Positions 7,996 through 15,647 of a stretch of 64,000 nt of DNA are shown here, piece after piece (position 1 is the stretch's first letter; each line of letters begins with the position of its first letter). Source of the stretch: Aureimonas psammosilenae (GTDB lineage: Bacteria; Pseudomonadota; Alphaproteobacteria; Rhizobiales; Rhizobiaceae); NCBI RefSeq assembly GCF_009176975.1, contig NZ_WEZG01000001.1, positions 248,001 through 312,000 of the forward strand. The letters run 5' to 3'. Below the pieces are notes generated by a model. It saw only the letters and a list, made by a program, of their open reading frames with translations, was not told the origin of the DNA and did no database searches. The position numbers were made by a program, and so were the translations under genes.

Positions 7996-9396
7996 TCAGC
8001 GCACCTCGCGCGTCGCCGCTTCCAGGCCCCAATGGAGAAGTTCGGCGGCCTTCGCCTCGCTTCCTGCTTCCACATAGCAGCGCAGTTCCGGCGCATTGCC
8101 GGAGGCGCGGAAATGCATCGTGGAGCCGTCGGCGAGAAGCATGCGAACGCCGTCGAGATCGTTGGTTTCGCGAACCGCGCCGACGGGGCGCATGAACTCG
8201 TCGCGGAAGGCCGCGTCGCTCGCCAGCCGCTGAAGGAAGGGCGCGCTGCGGCTGGCCGGCACTTCCTGCAGGCGGTGCGCGGCGGCGTGTCCGGCATCGA
8301 GCTTGTCCACGACCTGCCCAAGCGACATTCCAAGCGCCTTGGCTTCGGCCAGAACGGAGAGGATCGGCAGAAACGCGTCGCGCGTCGGCAGCGCGGAAAG
8401 CGTGCGGCCATCGCGCGTGACGGGCGAGAACAGGAGAAGGCCGCCATTGGCCTCGAAGCCGACGATGCCCTCGGCCCCTTCCGAAGCTGCCTTTTCCATG
8501 CCGGCGATCACGAAAGGTGAGCCGACCTTGGTGCGAAGGGCGCGCGTGGCGATGCCGGAGGCTTCCACGGCGGCGCTGGAGGTGACGGGCGTCACGATCG
8601 TCCGGAGGCCGAGATGGCGGGCGGTGAGGAGCCCGATCACGTCGCCGCGCAGGATGCGGCCGCGCTCGTCGGCGACGAGCGGACGGTCGGCGTCGCCGTC
8701 GGTGGAGACGATGGCGTCGAGCGTGCCCTCCGCCGCCCAGTCGGCGACGAGGCGGACGTCTTCGGGCCGGTGGGCTTCGGTGTCGACGGGAATGAAGCTC
8801 GTGGCGCGCGCCAGCGGCACGGCTTCGGCTCCGAGCGCCGTCACCACGTCAAGGAGGGCGTCGCGGGCGACGGAGGAATGCTGGTAGACGCCGACCTTAA
8901 GGCCGACAAGCGCGGCGGGGCCGAAGAAGTCGACATAGCGGCGGCGATAGGGAGCGAGCGCGTCGAGCGTCTGCGCGCCGTCGTTCCCTTCCGGCCGTCG
9001 TTCGTTCTGCGTTTGGGCAAAATGCGACAGGATGCCGGCCTCGTCGTCCTTGGCGATCTCGCCCTTGGCGGAATAGAATTTCAGGCCGTTGCGGTCGTCG
9101 GGGATGTGGCTGCCGGTGATCATGATGGCGGGGCTGCCATCGCTCATCGCGGCAAGCGCGAGGGCGGGCGTCGGCACCGCGCCGCAATCCACCGGCTCGA
9201 AGCCGGCGGTTCTCGCCGCCGCGATGCAATCGGCGGCGATCTCGGGGCTGGAGGAGCGCAGGTCCCGCCCGATAAAGACGCGCCCGCCTGCGCCCAGATG
9301 GCGCAGAAAGGCCAGCGAATAGGTGTAGCTCGGGCCGCCCAGAAGGTCCGTCACCAGACCGCGCAGGCCGCTCGTTCCAAATTTCAGCGAGGACAT
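7996..9396 (-). CDS. phosphohexomutase (phosphomannomutase-like)
   Basis: 466 residues from the ATG at 9394-9396. A longer open frame to 9555 exists, but the added stretch has no family similarity and would overlap the divergent gene. The alpha-D-phosphohexomutase domains are visible in order: FGTSGLRGLV at the N-terminus, the phosphoserine loop MITGSHIPDDRNGLKFY (Ser in TGSH), the metal-binding loop STDGDADRPLVADE, and the sugar-binding FVIAGMEKA and GFEANGG segments, ending with the phosphate-binding FRASGNAPELRCYVE. It interconverts hexose 1- and 6-phosphates, probably mannose, for activated sugar synthesis. The sugar specificity is not certain from motifs. Confidence 0.9.
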   Translation of the reverse strand: MSSLKFGTSGLRGLVTDLLGGPSYTYSLAFLRHLGAGGRVFIGRDLRSSSPEIAADCIAAARTAGFEPVDCGAVPTPALALAAMSDGSPAIMITGSHIPDDRNGLKFYSAKGEIAKDDEAGILSHFAQTQNERRPEGNDGAQTLDALAPYRRRYVDFFGPAALVGLKVGVYQHSSVARDALLDVVTALGAEAVPLARATSFIPVDTEAHRPEDVRLVADWAAEGTLDAIVSTDGDADRPLVADERGRILRGDVIGLLTARHLGLRTIVTPVTSSAAVEASGIATRALRTKVGSPFVIAGMEKAASEGAEGIVGFEANGGLLLFSPVTRDGRTLSALPTRDAFLPILSVLAEAKALGMSLGQVVDKLDAGHAAAHRLQEVPASRSAPFLQRLASDAAFRDEFMRPVGAVRETNDLDGVRMLLADGSTMHFRASGNAPELRCYVEAGSEAKAAELLHWGLEAATREVR

Positions 9397-9505
9397 CGGC
9401 TTTTCTCGGGCTCCGAAAAGGTGCGCGATCGCCTGGCACGGCGACATGGTTCCGATATCCTCTATGTCATCGACCGGCGACAACGGAAAGACTCGAGGGC
9501 AGGAC

Positions 9506-10387
9506 ATGGATAATACCCACCGGATCGAGGCGGGCGGCATCTCGGCCGCGGTCAAGGCGGACGGCGCGGAACTGACGAGCGTCAGGGACGGGGAGGGCGT
9601 CGAGCTTCTTTGGCAGGCCGGCCCCGAATGGCCGCGTCACGCGCCCGTGCTGTTTCCGATCGTCGGACGTCTGACGGGCGACCGCCTTCGGCACGAGGGA
9701 CGGGACTACACGCTGACGCAGCACGGCCTTGCCCGCGACATGCGCTTCGAATGGGTGGAGCGCTCGGAGGCGCGCGCCGTTCTGCGGCTGGTGGACGGCG
9801 TGGAAACGCGCGAGCGCTTCCCCTTCGCCTTTCGGTTGGAGCAGATCTACGAGGTGGCGGACGCGACGCTTTCCGTCACGTCCCGCGTGACGAATACGGG
9901 CGACGTGCTTCTGCCCTGCGGCGTCGGCGCTCACCCCGCCTTTCGCTGGCCGCTGGTCGAGGATTGCCCGAAAGACCGGCACGAGCTTCGCTTCGAAACG
10001 CCGGAGCCGGGGCCGGTTCTGTCGGTGGAAGGCGGGCTTCTCGGTGCGCCGAAATCGGAAACGCCGATCGTGGATGGCGTCCTGCCGCTTCGCGAGTCGG
10101 TGTTCGCCGCCGACGCCTTGGTGCTGCCGAACGTTCGCAGCCGCGCCGTGCGCTACCTCGCGCTGGACGAGAACGGGGCCGAGCAGCGCGCGATCACCGT
10201 GTCCTGGGAGGACTACAAGGATCTCGGCGTCTGGTCGAAGCCGGCCGGCGCGCCCTTTCTTTGCATCGAGCCCTGGTTCTCCATGGCGAGTCCCGTCGGC
10301 TGGGACGGCGATTTTCTCGATAAGCCGGGAGTGCTTCGTCTGGCTCCCGGCGAAAGCCGCGATCTCGTCTGGCGCGTGAGGGTCTGA
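9506..10387 (+). CDS. aldose 1-epimerase-family protein (galactose-mutarotase fold)
   Basis: 293 residues from ATG 9506, which has gagggcagg just before it; the open frame extends upstream but without support. The protein has the beta-sandwich pattern of the YeaD/LacX-like branch: ELTSVRDGEGVELLWQAGPEWPR, LFPIVGRLTGDRLRHEGRDY, the catalytic-His segment GVGAHPAFRWPL, and a late CIEPWFSM holding the conserved Glu. It should interconvert alpha and beta anomers of an aldose or hexose 6-phosphate in the cytosol. It is divergent from the phosphohexomutase gene (109 bases between starts), so the two sugar genes may share a control region. The exact sugar is unknown. Confidence 0.87.
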   Translation: MDNTHRIEAGGISAAVKADGAELTSVRDGEGVELLWQAGPEWPRHAPVLFPIVGRLTGDRLRHEGRDYTLTQHGLARDMRFEWVERSEARAVLRLVDGVETRERFPFAFRLEQIYEVADATLSVTSRVTNTGDVLLPCGVGAHPAFRWPLVEDCPKDRHELRFETPEPGPVLSVEGGLLGAPKSETPIVDGVLPLRESVFAADALVLPNVRSRAVRYLALDENGAEQRAITVSWEDYKDLGVWSKPAGAPFLCIEPWFSMASPVGWDGDFLDKPGVLRLAPGESRDLVWRVRV

Positions 10388-10390
10388 GTT

Positions 10391-10741
10391 CTACTGGGCA
10401 GGTTGCTCGGGCACGCTGCCGGGCGGCACGACGGGCGTGGTGTTCGGGTCGGGATCGGGCACGGGCGCCTGCATCTCGCCCCCGGCAGTGGGCGGCGGCG
10501 TCAGAACGCCGTTGCAGTCCGACAACTGGCCGGTGAGGTCGCCTTCGTCGCGCGTGACGCCCGGCGCGATGGCGCAAGGATCGTCCGGCGCGGCTTGGCT
10601 GTCGGGCGTTCCCTCGTCATCCTCCTGCCCCGGCGGCGGGGTGTCGGGCGTGACGGGCTGGGCGAAGGCCGGATCGAATGCCAAGCCGAGAAGAAGCGCG
10701 GCGAGGGACGGCGCGGCGAAACGCTGGAAACGGAAGCTCAT
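10391..10741 (-). CDS. secreted acidic, proline-rich hypothetical protein
   Basis: 116 residues. A Sec signal peptide is clear (basic start, SLAALLLGLAFDPAFA, cleavage after AFA). The mature part is low-complexity, rich in Pro, Asp and Glu, with two cysteines (DPCAIAPG and LSDCNGV) that could form one disulfide. The ATG has a strong gaggaagg ribosome-binding site. No family is recognised and no function is proposed; such proteins are common in Hyphomicrobiales as periplasmic hypotheticals. It ends three bases from the convergent epimerase gene. Confidence 0.7.
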   Translation of the reverse strand: MSFRFQRFAAPSLAALLLGLAFDPAFAQPVTPDTPPPGQEDDEGTPDSQAAPDDPCAIAPGVTRDEGDLTGQLSDCNGVLTPPPTAGGEMQAPVPDPDPNTTPVVPPGSVPEQPAQ

Positions 10742-10833
10742 GGCGGCCTTCCTCAGGAAATTCGTGCCGCCACCTCAACGCGTGAAAGCGTGTCTCGCTC
10801 CCGAAAAACCGGCCAAGCGGCCGGCGCGAAGTC

Positions 10834-11304
10834 TCAGCGCAGGCGCGCGAGCCGGCGCGCCAGAATGGCGTCGAGCTTGTTCAAATTGTCGAAAAAGCTC
10901 GCGTCCACATCGTTCAGCGAGGTGCGGAGCTGGCTTTCGAACTCGTTCCAGACCGTCAGAACCTTGGCGCGCACTTGGATGCCTTCCGGCGTCAAACGCA
11001 CCAGCACCTTGCGCAGGTCGCTGTCGTCGCGATCACGCACAACCCAGTTCTTGGCTTCCAGAACGTCCACCATCTTGGAAATGGTGGAAGGACGCACGGA
11101 GAGCGTCGTCGCGATCTCGCTGACCTTCTTCGGGTTGTCTTCCACGAACTGCAAAAGAAACTGGTCCTGACCGACCACGACGCCGATATCGGCCAGAAGC
11201 AAGCCGAAGAGTTGCCGTGTCGACTTGGTGATCGACAGGAGCGGTTTCAGAAACGAGTGCTTCCCGGACGAAGAGTCTACGTGGGGTTGCATAGGAACAG
11301 ACAT
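10834..11304 (-). CDS. MarR-family transcriptional regulator
   Basis: 156 residues. Winged-helix MarR architecture: dimerisation helices at both ends and a central DNA-binding part KVSEIATTLSVRPSTISKMVDVLEAKNWVVRDRDDSDLRKVLVRLTPEG, where the DxRxxxVRLT wing is diagnostic. Start chosen at 11304 because aaggag lies six bases before it. A perfect 12-base palindrome sits 37 bases upstream and is a candidate self-regulatory operator. It has no obvious target gene beside it apart from the secreted hypothetical downstream, 92 bases away, so the effector and regulon are unknown. Confidence 0.88.
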   Translation of the reverse strand: MSVPMQPHVDSSSGKHSFLKPLLSITKSTRQLFGLLLADIGVVVGQDQFLLQFVEDNPKKVSEIATTLSVRPSTISKMVDVLEAKNWVVRDRDDSDLRKVLVRLTPEGIQVRAKVLTVWNEFESQLRTSLNDVDASFFDNLNKLDAILARRLARLR

Positions 11305-11341
11305 GCCGGCTCCTTCATTGGCTCGCAGAAATTTCGGCGGA

Positions 11342-11353
11342 CCGCATATGCGG
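11342..11353. promoter_or_regulatory. palindrome upstream of marR-type gene, candidate operator
   Basis: CCGCATATGCGG is a perfect 12-base palindrome, 37 bases upstream of the MarR start codon. Palindromes of this size and place often bind the adjacent MarR dimer; binding is inferred only. The rest of the 254-base gap (11305-11558) is AT-rich around 11430-11530 but I see no gene in it. Confidence 0.4.
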
Positions 11354-11558
11354 AGCCACCGACTCAGCGCCGGTTGTTGGACACCAAACTAACCGGCTTG
11401 CCGTTTCCCAAGCCATCCCTTGGAAAAAAATACGTTTAATGATTGATTGGGCGGCAATTAAGTTGTCAGAAGGGTGACGCAAATTTTCTCAGAAATGTCG
11501 CATAAATAACATTAAGCAACCATAAGTTATTGTGCGGTCTGGTTGTGAAAGGTTCTGT

Positions 11559-12098
11559 TCAAACGTCCGGCGCTTCCGCGCGGTTCAGCTTTCCCAATAA
11601 GGCGGTCGTATCCGAGGCTCCCATCGCGGTCGCCGCCGCCAAAGCTGTCGTTCCATCCTTCGAAACGCAACCCGGATCGGCGCCGCGATCGAGAAGAAGT
11701 CGAAGGAGGGTGACGCGGTTGAACATCGCCGCGATCATCAGGGCGGTGCGCCCGTCGGGTCCGCTTCCGTTCACCGCCGCACCCCCGTCGAGCAGAACCT
11801 GGGCAACGGCCAGATCGCCCTTGAAGGCCGCGCCGGCCAAAGGTGTCTGACCCCGATCGTTCGGCATGTCGGGATCGGCGCCGTGAGCCATGAGAAGAGC
11901 GGTCAGTTCGGCATGTCCATGATAGCTCGCCAGCATCAGGAGGCCATCACCCTTGTCGTTGCGAAGGTTGGGTGGCAAGCCACCCTCCAGAAGCGGTGCG
12001 AGCAGGCCTGCGTCGCCGTTTCTGGCCGCCTGGAAGACCCGCCCGGCGAAGGCCAGCGTTTCGTCGTCGATGTCCGGTGGCACGGTTGTTCCCTTCAT
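11559..12098 (-). CDS. ankyrin-repeat protein
   Basis: 179 residues with three to four ankyrin repeats: GDGLLMLASYHGHAELTALL plus GADPDMPND, then RGQTPLAGAAFKGDLAVAQVLL, then GRTALMIAAMFNRVTLLRLLL plus GADPGCVSKD, and a last GTTALAAATAMGA. No signal peptide, so it is cytosolic. Its ATG overlaps the ohrR stop by four bases, so it is translationally coupled to ohrR and likely made in response to organic peroxide. Ankyrin proteins near catalase genes have been linked to oxidative-stress resistance in other bacteria, but here only the linkage is visible. The binding partner is unknown. Confidence 0.85.
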   Translation of the reverse strand: MKGTTVPPDIDDETLAFAGRVFQAARNGDAGLLAPLLEGGLPPNLRNDKGDGLLMLASYHGHAELTALLMAHGADPDMPNDRGQTPLAGAAFKGDLAVAQVLLDGGAAVNGSGPDGRTALMIAAMFNRVTLLRLLLDRGADPGCVSKDGTTALAAATAMGASDTTALLGKLNRAEAPDV

Positions 12099-12550
12099 CG
12101 CTCTGTCTGGAGAACCCGGCCGAGCGTGTCGCGGAGCGCGCGGATCTCCCCGTTCAAGCGCTTCAGGTCCTCCAAGTCGCGACCGGAGGTTTCCACGAGC
12201 CGTTCGGCGAGGCACGAGCAGCTTTCCTGCATGTTCCGCCCGGTTTGCGTCAAGCGAACGATCACCTGCCGCTCGTCGTCGGGGTTGCGCTGGCGCTCGG
12301 CGAGGCCCGCCGCCGTCAGGCGCTTCACCAGGGGCGTCACGGTGCTCGGCTCCAGAAGCAGTCGCTCGGCAATGGCTCCTACCGTTTGCTCGTCCGTGTC
12401 CCAAAGCGCCGACAATACCAGATATTGCGGATAGGTGATGCCGAGACCGTCCAGAAGCGGCTTGTAGATCCGCCCGACCGCCATGGACGCGCCGTAGAGC
12501 GCGAAGCAGAGCTGCTCGTCCAGGGGTGGGGGGAGGCTTGGCTTGGTCAT
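12095..12550 (-). CDS. ohrR: organic hydroperoxide-sensing repressor OhrR
   Basis: 151 residues, MarR family. The N-terminus LDEQLCFALYGASMA carries the reactive Cys at position 15, the same number as in Bacillus OhrR, and the two tyrosines that hydrogen-bond it in that protein are also at positions 29 (GRIYKPLL) and 40 (ITYPQYL). Cys111 and Cys113 (ESCSC) could serve as a resolving cysteine, as in the 2-Cys Xanthomonas type. The winged helix (EPSTVTPLVKRLTAAGLAERQRNPDDERQVIVRLT) is complete. On oxidation the repressor leaves DNA and frees ohr. It is divergent from an exported hydrolase gene and ohr, with palindromic candidate operators between. Confidence 0.93.
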   Translation of the reverse strand: MTKPSLPPPLDEQLCFALYGASMAVGRIYKPLLDGLGITYPQYLVLSALWDTDEQTVGAIAERLLLEPSTVTPLVKRLTAAGLAERQRNPDDERQVIVRLTQTGRNMQESCSCLAERLVETSGRDLEDLKRLNGEIRALRDTLGRVLQTER

Positions 12551-12588
12551 CGGAACCGCTCGGTCATGGTCTTGCTCGTAAAAAATGA

Positions 12589-12652
12589 TATCGCGATAAA
12601 TTCCTGCTGGACAGTCATTTCGAATGGGTCTATCTAATAGTTGTCGCGATAA
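12589..12652. promoter_or_regulatory. candidate OhrR operators (two related palindromes)
   Basis: Site 1 is the perfect 10-base palindrome TATCGCGATA at 12589-12598. Site 2, TTGTCGCGATAA at 12641-12652, shares the TCGCGATA core and breaks symmetry at one base pair. They flank the ohrR/hydrolase divergent region, and site 2 lies at the expected transcription start of the rightward promoter. Assignment to OhrR rests on place and symmetry only. Confidence 0.6.
12608..12636 (+). promoter_or_regulatory. sigma-70-type promoter for hydrolase-ohr
   Basis: TGGACA (12608-12613), 17-base spacer, TATCTA (12631-12636), reading rightward toward the ATG at 12677. Candidate OhrR site 2 begins four bases after the -10, so the bound repressor would block initiation. 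Confidence 0.55.
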
Positions 12653-12676
12653 CGAATTGGCGATAAGGATCGGGCA

Positions 12677-13435
12677 ATGACCAGTTTCCGTCATATCATG
12701 CTGGCTGCAAGCGCTTTGGCAGCCGTGTCCGCCGGTGCCGTGGCGCCCGCGGCGGCTGCCGCCAGGAACGTCGTCCTCGTGCATGGCGCGCTGGTCGACG
12801 GCTCCGGCTGGCGCAAGGTCTACGACATCCTGAAGAAGGACGGCTTTAATGTCAGCGTCGTGCAGCAGCCGCTGACCGGCCTCGACCAGGACGTGGCCGC
12901 CACCAAGCGCGTTCTCGCCCGCCAGGACGGCCCGACCGTTCTCGTCGGCCACAGCTATGGCGGCACGATCATCACGGCGGCCGGCGACGACCCGAAGGTC
13001 AAGGCGCTGGTTTACGTCGCCGCGCTTCAGCCGGAAAAGGGCGAGACCACCGCCGGGCTGGTTCAGTCGATGCCTTCGCCTTCCAACGACATCAAGCCGA
13101 CCGACGACGGCTTCCTGATGCTCGATCCCGCCAAGTTCGCGGCCGATTTCGGCGCGGATCTGCCGAAGGATCAGGCCGAATTCATGGCTCATTCGCAGAT
13201 GCCGGTGGCGGTGTCCGCCTTTCAGGCTCCCGTCCCGGTGGCCGCGTGGCACGGCCGGCCGAGCTACGGCATCGTGGCCGCCGACGACATGGTGCTGAGC
13301 TCCGATCTCCAGCGCTCCATGTACAAGCGCGCCGGCGCCAAGGTGACCGAGATCAAGGGCAGCCACGCCCTCTACATTTCGCAGGCCGAAGCTGTGGCGA
13401 AGGTCATCGAGGACGCCGCGAAGGCGGCCAACTGA
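12677..13435 (+). CDS. exported alpha/beta hydrolase in the ohr locus
   Basis: 252 residues. A Sec signal peptide (FRHIMLAASALAAVSAGAVAPAAAAA) is followed by a compact alpha/beta hydrolase: oxyanion loop VLVHGALVDGSGW, nucleophile Ser in VLVGHSYGGTII, and a late His in EIKGSHALYISQ; the acid is likely in the GIVAADDMVLSS region. This resembles the EstC/salicylate-esterase-like hydrolases often found in stress loci. It should act on an ester or similar substrate in the periplasm; the substrate is unknown. It starts a rightward unit whose promoter overlaps a candidate OhrR site, and ohr follows 97 bases later, so it is probably peroxide-inducible. Confidence 0.85.
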   Translation: MTSFRHIMLAASALAAVSAGAVAPAAAAARNVVLVHGALVDGSGWRKVYDILKKDGFNVSVVQQPLTGLDQDVAATKRVLARQDGPTVLVGHSYGGTIITAAGDDPKVKALVYVAALQPEKGETTAGLVQSMPSPSNDIKPTDDGFLMLDPAKFAADFGADLPKDQAEFMAHSQMPVAVSAFQAPVPVAAWHGRPSYGIVAADDMVLSSDLQRSMYKRAGAKVTEIKGSHALYISQAEAVAKVIEDAAKAAN

Positions 13436-13532
13436 GACGCGACGGCTTTTTCCTAGCCGTCTCCCGAAATTCTTTGCCGCCTCATGAGGGGCGGCAGCGT
13501 TCCCCCATCCCGAACCCCACGAGGAGAATCCC

Positions 13533-13961
13533 ATGCCGGTCGACGTGATCTACAAGACCAAGGCCACCGCCAACGGTGGCGGCCGCGACGGCGCCGCCCG
13601 TTCCGACGACGGATCGGTCGACGTCAAGCTGGTGGTGCCGAAGGAAATGGGCGGCCCCGGCGGCACGGGCGCCAACCCGGAAAAGCTCTTCGCCGCCGGC
13701 TATTCGGCCTGCTTCCTCGGCGCCATGCGCGCCATTTCGCCGAAGGTCGGCGTCAAGGTTCCGGCGGAAGCGACGGTGACGGCCGAAGTCGGCTTCGGTC
13801 CGCGCTCGGAAGGCGGCTATGGCATCACGGCCGATCTGACCATCGACCTGCCGGGCGTCGAGCGCGCTGACGCCGAAAAGCTCGTGGCCGCTGCGCACGA
13901 GATCTGCCCTTATTCGAACGCCACGCGCAACAATCTGGATGTCGGCCTGAACATCGCCTGA
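13533..13961 (+). CDS. ohr: organic hydroperoxide resistance peroxidase Ohr
   Basis: 142 residues, family length. A lipoyl-dependent thiol peroxidase of the Ohr/OsmC superfamily that reduces fatty-acid and other organic hydroperoxides. Both redox cysteines are present, Cys60 in AAGYSACFLGAM (peroxidatic) and Cys125 in HEICPYSNATR (resolving), along with the NPEKLFAAGY motif. A gaggagaat ribosome-binding site precedes the ATG. Two weak hairpins (13441-13461 and 13476-13495) lie between it and the upstream hydrolase gene; neither has a T run, so co-transcription is possible. Control by OhrR is expected from context. Confidence 0.96.
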   Translation: MPVDVIYKTKATANGGGRDGAARSDDGSVDVKLVVPKEMGGPGGTGANPEKLFAAGYSACFLGAMRAISPKVGVKVPAEATVTAEVGFGPRSEGGYGITADLTIDLPGVERADAEKLVAAAHEICPYSNATRNNLDVGLNIA

Positions 13962-13978
13962 GCGAGTTCGAGCCGATC

Positions 13979-14012
13979 CCCGGCCGCCGCATCCCATGCA
14001 GCGGCGGCCGGG
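13979..14012. terminator. bidirectional terminator between ohr and lrgB
   Basis: Perfect 12-bp stem CCCGGCCGCCGC (13979-13990) / GCGGCGGCCGGG (14001-14012) with a ten-base loop, in the 54-base gap between convergent genes. The short T-containing tail (tctt) on the plus strand fits termination of ohr. Confidence 0.75.
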
Positions 14013-14015
14013 TCT

Positions 14016-14744
14016 TCAAGGATGCAGCCTTTCGATCAGGAAAGGCACCAGAAGTGCGGTCGCAAGACCGTTCAGCGCCATGGCGAGCCCGGCGAAGGTG
14101 CCGGCAAGGTCATGCACCTGGAAGGCCCGCGCGGTGCCGATGCCGTGCGAGGCGAGACCTGCCGCAAAGCCCCGCGCCGCGTAGTCGCGGATGCGCAAGC
14201 CGTTCATCAAAGGCGTCACCGCGATCGCTCCGACGATGCCGGTGAAGATCACGAACACGGCCGTCAGCGCCGGATCGGCTCCGATCTGTTCCGCAATGCC
14301 CATCGCGATGCCGGCCGTCACCGATTTCGGGGCGAGCGCCGCGATCACCGGGCCCGGCAATCCGAACAGGGTCGCAAGGCCGACCGCCGAGATCACCGCC
14401 ACGCATGCGCCGACCAGAAGCGCGCCGGCGATCGGCAGAACCGTTTCCACCACGAGCCGGCGGTTTCGATAAAGCGGCACGCCAAGCGCCACCGTTGCCG
14501 GGCCGAGCGTGAAATGCACGAACTGCGCGCCGGAAAAATAAACCGCGTAGGGGGTTCTCGTGATGTGCAGAAGCCCGACGAGCGCCGCGATCGACAAAAG
14601 GATCGGGTTGACCAGCGGATGGTTGCCGCTGGCTTCCGCGACCCGGCGGGCAGTGAGAAACGCGCCGATCGTCAGGGTCAGCCACAGAAGCGGGCTCGCG
14701 GAAAGATAGACCCATAGAATGAAGATCGGGGACGCCTCGCTCAT
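14016..14744 (-). CDS. lrgB: LrgB-family membrane protein
   Basis: 242 residues, about seven membrane segments. The family core is plain: YFSGAQFVHFTLGPATVALGVPLYRN, LFGLPGPVIAALAPKSVTAGIAMGI, and RGFAAGLASHGIGTARA. LrgA and LrgB form an inner-membrane pair related to CidAB; in Gram-positive bacteria they affect murein hydrolase export and pyruvate uptake, and plant chloroplast homologues carry glycolate. Which of these roles applies here cannot be told from sequence. Its ATG overlaps the lrgA stop by four bases. Confidence 0.92.
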   Translation of the reverse strand: MSEASPIFILWVYLSASPLLWLTLTIGAFLTARRVAEASGNHPLVNPILLSIAALVGLLHITRTPYAVYFSGAQFVHFTLGPATVALGVPLYRNRRLVVETVLPIAGALLVGACVAVISAVGLATLFGLPGPVIAALAPKSVTAGIAMGIAEQIGADPALTAVFVIFTGIVGAIAVTPLMNGLRIRDYAARGFAAGLASHGIGTARAFQVHDLAGTFAGLAMALNGLATALLVPFLIERLHP

Positions 14745-15118
14745 GCGGCATCCTTTCCGCTGAGCCGACGCAGAAGCCGGAAGGTGGCGACGGTCGCAAG
14801 GAGCGTCGCGAGCGTGGACAGAACGAGGACCGACACGATGCCGACGCCGTTGGCGAGGATCAGGTCGCTCGACTGCGCCACCCCGACGCCGGCCGGCACG
14901 AACAGAAGTCCGAGGAAGCCGAGGAGGCCGTCCGCCGCCTTCCCCACCGGGGCTTCGCGCCCCGATGCCGCGCCCGCCTTCAGCCTGTCGGCAACAGCGA
15001 GATAGCCGAACAAAAGCAGGATGCCGAGAACCGGCCCCGGCACGGGCACGTCGAGAAGTCGGACCAGGGCTTCGCCGAGGAGTTGGCAGGCGAGAAGAAC
15101 GAAAAGACCGAAAAGCAT
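14741..15118 (-). CDS. lrgA: CidA/LrgA-family membrane protein
   Basis: 125 residues with four predicted membrane helices. Conserved features include LACQLLGEALVRLLDVPVPGPVLGI near the start and the LLFVPAGVGV segment that marks holin-like CidA/LrgA proteins. It partners LrgB in the inner membrane. It is translationally coupled to lrgB and sits 53 bases downstream of fucU, so lrgAB may be a read-through extension of the iclR-fucU unit, which would fit a link to export or uptake of pyruvate or lactate-type products; this link is inference. Confidence 0.92.
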   Translation of the reverse strand: MLFGLFVLLACQLLGEALVRLLDVPVPGPVLGILLLFGYLAVADRLKAGAASGREAPVGKAADGLLGFLGLLFVPAGVGVAQSSDLILANGVGIVSVLVLSTLATLLATVATFRLLRRLSGKDAA

Positions 15119-15171
15119 GTTGGGCCGCGTCCCGTTGTTGCGGAACGCTTCCTATGCCTCGGCTGCCCCGT

Positions 15172-15618
15172 TCAGTCGAACACGACGCCCTTCTTGAAGA
15201 TGAAGCAGCCATAGGGACGCGCTTCCGTGGTGCGCACCACGGCATAGGCTTGCTTCGCGGCTTCGTAGAAGGCGAAGCGCTCCACCGCCTCGATCTCCAT
15301 CGCGCGGCCCTCCGCGGCGTCCACCACGTCCTGCATCGCACGATGAACCTCCAGAACGGCCGCATGGTCGTCCACCACGGCCATGCGGCGCACCGCGACC
15401 GGCACGAAACCGTCGAGGGGGAACAGGCTCAGAATGGCGCGCGCGGCTTCCGTCGTGTCCGTGCCGGAGAGCTGGACGAGGGCGCCAGAGGTCGTCTCCG
15501 CCGCGACGGAAGCGGCCGGAAAGTTGCGGTCGCACAGAACGAGGTCGTCGCCATGGCCCATCTCGGCCAGGATCGTCAGAAGCTCGGAATTGATGATCGA
15601 CGGTATGGTCTTCAGCAT
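15172..15618 (-). CDS. fucU: RbsD/FucU-family sugar mutarotase, probably L-fucose mutarotase
   Basis: 148 residues from the ATG at 15616-15618, the FucU length. It interconverts alpha and beta anomers of the imported sugar. Family residues are present: LLTILAEMGHGDDLVLCDRNFPA with the catalytic His, the FVPVAVRRM segment and the C-terminal ERFAFYEAAKQAYAVVRT followed by PYGCFIFKKGV, in which the aromatic residues line the sugar site. It follows the IclR gene by 29 bases and faces the fucose operon, so it serves the same pathway. Confidence 0.92.
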   Translation of the reverse strand: MLKTIPSIINSELLTILAEMGHGDDLVLCDRNFPAASVAAETTSGALVQLSGTDTTEAARAILSLFPLDGFVPVAVRRMAVVDDHAAVLEVHRAMQDVVDAAEGRAMEIEAVERFAFYEAAKQAYAVVRTTEARPYGCFIFKKGVVFD

Positions 15619-15647
15619 GGGTTCCTCCGGGTGGGCGGCTTTGCGTT

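Noticed and set aside
9397-9555. N-terminal extension of the phosphohexomutase
   Set aside because: The extension has no family similarity and would overlap the start of the divergent epimerase gene; the ATG at 9396 begins exactly at the conserved fold.
13441-13495. Two hairpins between the exported hydrolase and ohr as terminators
   Set aside because: Neither has a T run; they may only weaken read-through, so no terminator is called.
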